Source: Nitrosopumilales archaeon UBA218 (lineage in GTDB: Archaea > Thermoproteota > Nitrososphaeria > Nitrososphaerales > Nitrosopumilaceae). Taken from it: a stretch of 11,283 nucleotides of DNA. A program made the position numbers and the translations under genes. The notes under the pieces were generated by a model. The model searched no databases, was not told the DNA's origin, and saw nothing but the letters and a program-made list of their open reading frames with translations. Location: NCBI GenBank assembly GCA_002499525.1, contig DAMC01000021.1, positions 823 through 12,105 on the forward strand, given 5' to 3'. Position 1 is the first letter of the stretch, and each line of letters opens with the position of its first letter. Below, in pieces: positions 7,273-11,283 of this stretch.

Positions 7273-8700
7273 ATGTTTATGATTAGCGATGTCGGTGCTG
7301 CATTAAATTTTGTAATCAATAAAGGCTTCCAAATTCATCCAGATGCATTGAAAATTTTAGAGCAGATCGACGTAAAGGAGTTAGAACGAATTATAAAACA
7401 AATAGTGAAGGAAAAAGAGCGCCAGCAGTTATACCTGATCTCCCAGAAGGATCTTGAATCTTTCCTAGGAATAAAGGAAGATGAAAACATAGAGGATAAT
7501 CATGAAATTATCTATGATCCCACATTGAGGCTCGGTTCTGCCGAGGGGGTACAAGGTTTTTCTGCTCTATTTACTAGCAGGTTCACCAAACTAAGACGTA
7601 TTGTGTCAAATCGGCCTGAGGCAAAATTAATCAAATCGATTTCTAGTGTGATTTCTACCAAATCTAAGGATGAAGTCTATGTTTGTGGGTTAGTAGTAGA
7701 TAGACGGACAGATAGGAATGTGACTAAAATAACATTAGACGACCAAAGTGGCAATATTGACACCATAGTTGTTGATGAGGAACTTCAGAAGGTTGCTTCT
7801 GGATTACTTATGGACCAGTTTGTTATGGAAAAAATTGTTACAAGTAAAAACGGTGGTTTTATCGTCAAGGACATCATATTGCCAGACATACCAGATCATG
7901 CGGCAAACCGCTCAGAGACAGAGGCATATGCAGTATTTGTTTCAGACCTTCATGTTGGTTCCAAATATTTTATGGAGAAAGAATTTCGAAGCCTGATCGA
8001 GTGGTTTTCAAGTCCTGATCCAATTGCAAAGAGAGTTAAATTCTTCATTTTGGGTGGTGATGTAGTTGATGGAGTTGGCATTTACCCTAATCAGGATAAG
8101 GAGTTAATCGCACTAAACACTCAAGACCAGTTAAAGCTACTATACGACATTTTAGATAAAGTTCCAAAACACATCAAAGTCTTTATCGCTCCTGGGAATC
8201 ATGACCCAGGAAGAAGAGCACTTCCACAACCAGCCATTCCTGCCAAATATAATCCAGATTTGTGGGGTAGGAAAAACTTCTTCATGATCGGGAACCCTGC
8301 CATAATATCACTAAATGGAGTCAAAGTTTTGATATTCCATGGTCAATCGGTGGATGATATTGTTAAGACTACGCCAGGTCTCAGCTACGATAAGCCAGCC
8401 AAAGTTATGCAGTATTTGTTGAAGGCAAGACATCTAAGCCCAATTTATGGTGCACAAACGCCTTTGGCTCCTGAATTAGAAGATTACATGGTAATTGACG
8501 AGGTGCCTGATATCTTTCATGCAGGCCATGTCCATGTAATTGATCTGGATTTGTATAAGAATATTCTAATTTTGAACTCTGGTGCTTGGCAGTCGCAGAC
8601 TCCATTCCAATCAGGGGTAGGCATTACGCCAACTTCGGGGATAGCAGTTTTAGTAAACTTGAAGACCTTCAAGGTCTATACCAAGGATTTTTCTAAATAA
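7273..8700 (+). CDS. polB: DNA polymerase D (Pol II) small subunit DP1, with 3'-5' exonuclease-type phosphoesterase
   Basis: The small subunit of the archaeal replicative D-family polymerase, which proofreads and supports the large catalytic subunit DP2. The N-terminal helical part (about 1-70) is followed by an OB-fold (about 130-205, VYVCGLVVDRR onward) and a calcineurin-like phosphoesterase domain (about 215-470). Metal-binding motifs are all present: SDLHVGS (D225, H227), GGDVVDG (D263), PGNHDPG (N309, H310), FHGQS (H356) and GHVH (H419, H421), so the nuclease site looks intact. Length 475 fits the family. The ATG at 7273 is closely followed by another at 7279; TTAATTAAAA at 7250-7259 suits the second slightly better for a leaderless start. 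The DP2 gene is not in the window. It converges on orc1. Confidence 0.93.
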   Translation: MFMISDVGAALNFVINKGFQIHPDALKILEQIDVKELERIIKQIVKEKERQQLYLISQKDLESFLGIKEDENIEDNHEIIYDPTLRLGSAEGVQGFSALFTSRFTKLRRIVSNRPEAKLIKSISSVISTKSKDEVYVCGLVVDRRTDRNVTKITLDDQSGNIDTIVVDEELQKVASGLLMDQFVMEKIVTSKNGGFIVKDIILPDIPDHAANRSETEAYAVFVSDLHVGSKYFMEKEFRSLIEWFSSPDPIAKRVKFFILGGDVVDGVGIYPNQDKELIALNTQDQLKLLYDILDKVPKHIKVFIAPGNHDPGRRALPQPAIPAKYNPDLWGRKNFFMIGNPAIISLNGVKVLIFHGQSVDDIVKTTPGLSYDKPAKVMQYLLKARHLSPIYGAQTPLAPELEDYMVIDEVPDIFHAGHVHVIDLDLYKNILILNSGAWQSQTPFQSGVGITPTSGIAVLVNLKTFKVYTKDFSK

Positions 8701-9898
8701 TATCTTCCAGAGTAGCTTCTGACTTGAATGTCTCTTTGACTGTATCGGGTGATATTGTTAAAGTGAATTTCTTTGTCCTTCCATGAATTCCTTGGTGAAC
8801 TATCTTACCAGATATGATTCCGGACATTTCTATTTCCGACAGCATTTGTGTTACTCTTCTTTGGGTTAACTCTTTTTGTCGGATTGCCTTGCATAGTGTT
8901 TTGTAGGCCATAAATATCTCCCCGGTTGAAAGGCCGGATGCCTTCATCACCGCAATGATGAGTAGTTTTTCATGTAATGGATATGATTGTAGTGCTGTTG
9001 TTTCCTTGTCTTCTTCAATTTTGGAGGAGGCTATTCTGATGTGTTCTTCGGTCACCTTGTTTGATTGGGCGCGTTCGGCTATCTCGCCTGCTACACGTAA
9101 AAGATCGATTGCACGCCTAGCATCACCGTGCTCGCGCCCTGCCATTGCAGCACAAAGGTTTAGTGCCGAGTCCTCAACTACACCTTCGTTAAAGGCCTCT
9201 TTGATTCTCTCCTTTAGGATCTCTTTTAGTTGGTCAACACTGTAATTAGTAAAGACAATCTCTTCTTCCGATAATGAGCTGATTACCCTAGGGTCCAGGC
9301 GCTCTTTGAAGGTCAGGTCGTTTGATATGCCAACCAAAGTAAGAGAGCCGTTCTTTAGGCGCTCATTTGCCCTAGTTAGTTGATACATGACATCCTTGCC
9401 AGTTTTTGACACTAGATGTGCTAAATAGTCGATTTCGTCTATTACAAAGACAATATTGTATTGGTTTTTGTCAATTACTTTGAGGAGTCGTTTGAAGATC
9501 TCTGATATTGATAGTCCGGTTGGGGGAATCTCTTTTTCATCCAAGTCCAACTGTCTGCCAATACTTACCAGAAGGCTGTATAATGTGGTTTCATCTTTAG
9601 CGTTAGAATAGATCAGTTTGATTGGAAATTTTGACTTCTCGACTCGTTGTTGTATTTTGCCCAGAATCTTCTTTATGACTAGAGTTTTGCCGGTTCCTGG
9701 TTTGCCATATACAATAAGGTTGGATGGTCTTGACTGTTTTAGAATGGGTGATAATGATTGGGTTACCTTTTCCAACTCCTCGTTTCTGTGTAAGATTATA
9801 TCTGGTAGGTAGGAAAAATGTAAAACCCTGCGGTTTTTAATCACGGACTTGCCGCTTTCCACATCATCTAAAAATCTGTCAACTGGATCATCCGTCAA
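8693..9898 (-). CDS. orc1: Orc1/Cdc6 replication initiator
   Basis: AAA+ protein that recognises and opens the archaeal origin and helps to load MCM. The 401-residue protein has Walker A GKPGTGKT (65-72), Walker B IVFVIDEID with D154 and E155, sensor 1 N193 in VGISND, an initiator-specific segment after it (LTFKERLDPRVISSL), sensor 2 R261 in HGDARRAIDLLR, and a C-terminal winged helix (about 305-385) whose wing is HGRTKKFTL. Start TTG 9898 directly follows an in-frame TGA and has a clear Shine-Dalgarno GAGGTG six bases before it. That differs from the leaderless genes to the left. The likely origin lies just upstream, and a degenerate origin box covers the ribosome binding site. The 3' end overlaps the polymerase gene by 8 bases. 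Confidence 0.95.
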   Translation of the reverse strand: MTDDPVDRFLDDVESGKSVIKNRRVLHFSYLPDIILHRNEELEKVTQSLSPILKQSRPSNLIVYGKPGTGKTLVIKKILGKIQQRVEKSKFPIKLIYSNAKDETTLYSLLVSIGRQLDLDEKEIPPTGLSISEIFKRLLKVIDKNQYNIVFVIDEIDYLAHLVSKTGKDVMYQLTRANERLKNGSLTLVGISNDLTFKERLDPRVISSLSEEEIVFTNYSVDQLKEILKERIKEAFNEGVVEDSALNLCAAMAGREHGDARRAIDLLRVAGEIAERAQSNKVTEEHIRIASSKIEEDKETTALQSYPLHEKLLIIAVMKASGLSTGEIFMAYKTLCKAIRQKELTQRRVTQMLSEIEMSGIISGKIVHQGIHGRTKKFTLTISPDTVKETFKSEATLEDII

Positions 9899-9901
9899 CG
9901 C

Positions 9902-9923
9902 TCACACCTCAATTTCCACTCCA
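9902..9923 (-). promoter_or_regulatory. Degenerate ORB-type box covering the orc1 ribosome binding site
   Basis: The minus strand reads TGGAGTGGAAAT followed by TGAGGTGTGA and matches the strong box at 10173 at 17 of 22 positions. Its G-rich half contains the GAGGTG that serves as Shine-Dalgarno for orc1 (9905-9910). Binding of Orc1 here could influence its own expression; this is inference. Confidence 0.55.
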
Positions 9924-9978
9924 TCACAACTTTGACTAATCATGAAGTGTTTAGAATGAACATGATAGTTTGAGTTTA

Positions 9979-10034
9979 GTTTGTAATTAATTATTTTTAA
10001 TTAGATTTTCATAAAAAAAATTTAGAAAGAAAAA
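9979..10034. other. AT-rich candidate DNA unwinding element
   Basis: About 88 per cent A+T with short palindromes (TAATTAATTA) and a run of eight A. It lies between two oppositely oriented ORB-like boxes, the usual place of the unwinding element in archaeal origins. Confidence 0.6.
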
Positions 10035-10052
10035 GAGTGGAAATGATGGTGT
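10035..10052 (+). repeat. Degenerate ORB-type box, plus orientation
   Basis: GAGTGGAAATGATGGTGT matches 15 of 18 positions of the strong box core GAGTGGAAATAAGGGGGT. It forms an inverted pair with the box at 9902-9923 around the AT-rich segment. Confidence 0.5.
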
Positions 10053-10110
10053 GTGGGAAATTCACAATTAGTTAACTTGATGTTAAGAAAACACCCGAAA
10101 AAGGCGATTT

Positions 10111-10137
10111 TGACCCCCTTATTTCGAGTCCAGGCGT
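10111..10137 (-). repeat. Origin recognition box 1 (ORB-type)
   Basis: On the minus strand it reads CTGGACTCGAAATAAGGGGG followed by TCA. It is identical to the box at 10173-10199 at 25 of 27 positions. The layout, a TGGA/TCGA-type dyad followed by a G-string, corresponds to archaeal ORB elements bound by the winged helix and AAA+ domain of Orc1. Confidence 0.75.
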
Positions 10138-10172
10138 GAAGGTTGCCATTAACGTTGTTAACAAGCCAAAAC

Positions 10173-10199
10173 TGACCCCCTTATTTCCACTCCAGGCGT
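10173..10199 (-). repeat. Origin recognition box 2 (ORB-type)
   Basis: Minus-strand core GAGTGGAAATAAGGGGGT with CCTG before it. It has the same orientation as box 1, starts 62 bases further on (about six helical turns), and differs from it at two positions in the dyad. Confidence 0.78.
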
Positions 10200-10256
10200 A
10201 AAAAAAGGGTAATTTTTTGTCTTAAAAGGGGGTTAGCCTGTTAACATGTGGGTTTT

Positions 10257-10279
10257 GACTAGGCGTGGGCTACGCAGTC
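10257..10279. repeat. Imperfect inverted repeat in the origin
   Basis: Left arm GACTAGGCGT and right arm ACGCAGTC pair over eight bases with a two-base bulge (AG) and a five-base loop. The left arm also contains AGGCGTG, which ends box 1, and TTTTGACT before it resembles the other end of the box, so it may be a box that lost its centre. Confidence 0.45.
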
Positions 10280-10326
10280 AACGTTAACAACGCTGGTAGT
10301 TAACAAAACTGACCGGATCCGTTCAT

Positions 10327-10344
10327 GTGTTAACCAGTTAACAC
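10327..10344. promoter_or_regulatory. Perfect 18-base palindrome, likely operator
   Basis: GTGTTAAC, then CA, then GTTAACAC: two 8-base arms, each holding one GTTAAC. It ends 11 bases before the ATG at 10356, where a regulator would block transcription or translation of that gene. No good TATA box is seen at leaderless distance, since the palindrome occupies that place. Confidence 0.6.
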
Positions 10345-10355
10345 GATCGATCACG

Positions 10356-10742
10356 ATGGCAAAGAAGAGAATACGAATAGACCTCGAAGACTCGGATGGA
10401 GCCAAATACAACTTTAACATCGAGGGCAACATCACACGGGATAAAGTAATCAAAATATTCGAATTAATGAACCTCATGAATATTGAGGACCAAGACGAGG
10501 CACCTCAACTAGATTCGGTGGGTGCTAAAATCTGGCATATTGTGGACAAATATTTCCCAATGGGTAACTTTACCTCAAACGAAATACTGGAAAAGTATGA
10601 GGATGAACACAACGAACCCATTAAACTAAGCATAATTTCGACCTATTTAGCTAGGTTCAACACCAAAGGAAGGATCAACCGCCTCCGTCAGGGCAAAGCC
10701 TGGGTTTACCAAATAGCTAAAATTCCTCAGAAAACCGACTAG
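10356..10742 (+). CDS. Unknown protein with likely C-terminal winged helix, beside the origin
   Basis: A 128-residue, strongly charged soluble protein that I do not recognise by name. The N-terminal part (3-45, KKRIRIDLEDSDGAKYNFNI, then a helix TRDKVIKIFELMNLM) looks like a strand pair plus helix. Residues about 55-122 (AKIWHIVDKYF, FTSNEILEKYEDE, KLSIISTYLARFNTKGRI, AWVYQIAK) fit a winged helix with recognition helix near 88-101 and a wing at 104-120. Start ATG 10356 directly follows the origin and its 18-base palindrome. A role in binding the GTTAAC sites, in origin control or in autoregulation is inference from position. Its stop shares a CTAG with the convergent abrB gene. Confidence 0.72.
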   Translation: MAKKRIRIDLEDSDGAKYNFNIEGNITRDKVIKIFELMNLMNIEDQDEAPQLDSVGAKIWHIVDKYFPMGNFTSNEILEKYEDEHNEPIKLSIISTYLARFNTKGRINRLRQGKAWVYQIAKIPQKTD

Positions 10743-10897
10743 GAGATGTTAACACGTTTGAGAATAAGCGTATCTCCCTGAATGCTGACTTTGACATAAT
10801 CACCTTTCTGAATACCCAAATACTTGCGGAATTGTTTTGGTATTGAGATTGTTCCTACAGCCGTGATCTTGACCAATTCATCATTTTCTGTAAGCAT
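10739..10897 (-). CDS. AbrB/SpoVT family swapped-hairpin DNA-binding protein, 52 residues
   Basis: A small transition-state-type regulator. Residues 7-48 follow the AbrB pattern almost fully: ELVKITAVGTISIPKQFRKY, then LGIQKGDYVKVSIQGDTLIL and KRV (G15, I19-P20, R24, L27-G28, G32-D33). Such proteins bind DNA as dimers through swapped hairpins, and archaeal members are often this short or are antitoxins; no toxin gene is adjacent. Start ATG 10897 has TTTAAATA 24-31 bases upstream (10921-10928). The last codons overlap the unknown gene through the shared CTAG, and a GTTAAC lies in its last coding bases. Confidence 0.82.
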   Translation of the reverse strand: MLTENDELVKITAVGTISIPKQFRKYLGIQKGDYVKVSIQGDTLILKRVNIS

Positions 10898-10920
10898 ATT
10901 ATTAATTTAATAAACTAAGA

Positions 10921-10928
10921 TATTTAAA
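10921..10928 (-). promoter_or_regulatory. TATA box of the abrB-type gene
   Basis: Minus-strand TTTAAATA lies 24-31 bases before the ATG at 10897, a standard archaeal spacing for a leaderless transcript. Confidence 0.6.
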
Positions 10929-10978
10929 ACTTCTTAAAATAGTTAATTATATAAAATTTGATTTTGGCATCAGTTAAT

Positions 10979-10994
10979 ATTAGGTTGAACTAAT
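10979..10994. promoter_or_regulatory. Inverted-repeat operator-like site 1
   Basis: ATTAGGTTGAACTAAT: arms ATTAG and CTAAT around six bases. It matches site 2 at 13 of 16 positions. The TTAGGT half resembles DtxR/IdeR-type boxes, but the binding protein is not known. Confidence 0.5.
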
Positions 10995-11018
10995 GAAAAT
11001 ATCAATACTAATATTATT

Positions 11019-11034
11019 ATTAGGTTTGCCTAAT
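11019..11034. promoter_or_regulatory. Inverted-repeat operator-like site 2
   Basis: ATTAGGTTTGCCTAAT, exactly 40 bases after site 1, so both face the same side of the helix. Its outer TTAGG and CCTAA make a slightly longer dyad than in site 1. It lies upstream of abrB and just after the stop of the winged-helix gene. Confidence 0.5.
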
Positions 11035-11064
11035 AAAAATATTTAATTGAGTTACTAAGAAAAC

Positions 11065-11283
11065 TTAGACCGTAATAGGCTTCTCTTGGTTGCCGAGTTT
11101 AGCTTTACCCTTCTCAGTGATCTGATATGTAAATGGCTTTGTCTTGTTATTTCTTTGAACCAAACCTTCCTCGAAAAGTCTTTTCATGAGCCTTGAAGTA
11201 TGCTCACGACTCCTTCCTATAGTGATTTGGATGTCACGTGACGTCATTTCCTTGCTTGTGATTAATCCCAAGACGTGTTCAGC
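11065..11283 (-). CDS. Winged-helix transcriptional regulator (MarR/ArsR-like), 5' end outside the window
   Basis: The C-terminal part of a DNA-binding protein. The frame stays open to the right edge (AEHVLGLITSKEM...), so the TTG at 11271 is probably internal. Visible are a helix-turn-helix (SKEMTSRDIQITIGRSREHT then SRLMKRLFEEGLVQ, with SREHTSRLMKRL as recognition helix) and a wing RNNKTKPFTYQITEKGKAKL. This resembles MarR-type or other archaeal winged-helix regulators. Its ligand and targets are unknown; the two 16-base inverted repeats lie just after its stop, before abrB. Confidence 0.75.
   Translation of the reverse strand, partial: AEHVLGLITSKEMTSRDIQITIGRSREHTSRLMKRLFEEGLVQRNNKTKPFTYQITEKGKAKLGNQEKPITV

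Larger units (their letters stand above)
10071..10342. repeat. Cluster of seven GTTAAC sites
   Basis: The palindrome GTTAAC occurs at 10071, 10157, 10240, 10283, 10299, 10329 and 10337. Two more copies noticed in the window are at 8865, inside orc1, and 10748, inside abrB. Several copies extend to GTTAACAA, and at 10149-10161 TTAAC and GTTAA flank GTT. The cluster suggests binding sites of a dimeric protein; which one is unknown. Confidence 0.7.
9899..10355. other. Putative chromosomal replication origin (oriC)
   Basis: The longest non-coding stretch in the window lies directly upstream of orc1. From left to right it holds a degenerate ORB-type box on the minus strand (9902-9923), an AT-rich segment (9979-10034), a degenerate box on the plus strand (10035-10052), two strong 27-base boxes in the same direction (10111-10137, 10173-10199), a lone G-string AAAAGGGGGTTA (10224-10235), and a cluster of GTTAAC sites up to the next gene. 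Archaeal origins typically sit beside orc1/cdc6 and combine ORB boxes with an AT-rich unwinding element, as here. Function is inferred. Confidence 0.82.

Noticed and set aside
8955..9245. Plus-strand frame of 96 codons inside orc1
   Set aside because: Antisense shadow of the AAA+ domain, rich in serine and alanine as such shadows often are.
10111..10199. Two similar 27-base repeats as a short CRISPR array
   Set aside because: Only two units, no cas genes nearby, and the repeats match origin boxes beside orc1.
10259..10477. Minus-strand frame of 72 codons over the origin and the next gene
   Set aside because: It is antisense to the 10356 gene, has no protein pattern, and covers the GTTAAC repeats.
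10993..11046. A 17-codon plus-strand frame, MKISILILLLGLPNKNI, with a hydrophobic core and TATATAAAA upstream
   Set aside because: It lies in a very AT-rich stretch where hydrophobic codons arise by chance, and it overlaps both inverted repeats; there is no independent support.
1..11283. tRNA or rRNA genes, insertion sequences or phage genes
   Set aside because: No cloverleaf, rRNA segment, transposase or integrase pattern was seen by eye; a covariance search was not possible.

Overview
The window reads as the chromosome of an ammonia-oxidising archaeon of the Nitrososphaerota (Thaumarchaeota), most like the Nitrosopumilus group. The main reasons are an Orc1/Cdc6 initiator beside the small subunit of D-family DNA polymerase, a cobalamin (cbiE) gene, secreted cupredoxin-like and CFI-box proteins, an AT-rich genome, and leaderless genes with TATA-like boxes about 25 bases before TTG, GTG or ATG starts. 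The genus is an inference; no rRNA gene is present.

Left part (1-7200), household and envelope genes: an M24 metallopeptidase (+), a class I methyltransferase (-) divergent from a DoxX membrane protein (+), and a secreted three-part protein (-) made of cyclophilin, a PsbP/Mog1-like domain and a CFI-box anchor. Next come a PH/GRAM-like unknown gene coupled by ATGA to cbiE (+), a secreted cupredoxin-like protein that has lost most copper ligands (-), and a SpoIIM/DUF95 membrane protein (-).

Right part (7273-11283), replication and regulation: the DNA polymerase D small subunit (+) converges on orc1/cdc6 (-) with an 8-base overlap. A 457-base non-coding stretch (9899-10355) follows orc1 upstream and looks like a replication origin. 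It has an AT-rich unwinding segment, two near-identical 27-base ORB-type boxes with G-strings, two degenerate copies (one covering the orc1 ribosome binding site), and seven copies of GTTAAC ending in a perfect 18-base palindrome in front of a small unknown gene with a likely winged helix. A 52-residue AbrB-type gene converges on that small gene, and a winged-helix regulator runs off the right edge. Two matching 16-base inverted repeats (ATTAG...CTAAT) lie between the last two genes.

The genes are packed tightly. Three convergent pairs share their stop codons in a single CTAG and a fourth overlaps by 8 bases, so there is no space between them for terminators. The most interesting part is the origin with its GTTAAC array and the adjoining small winged-helix gene.
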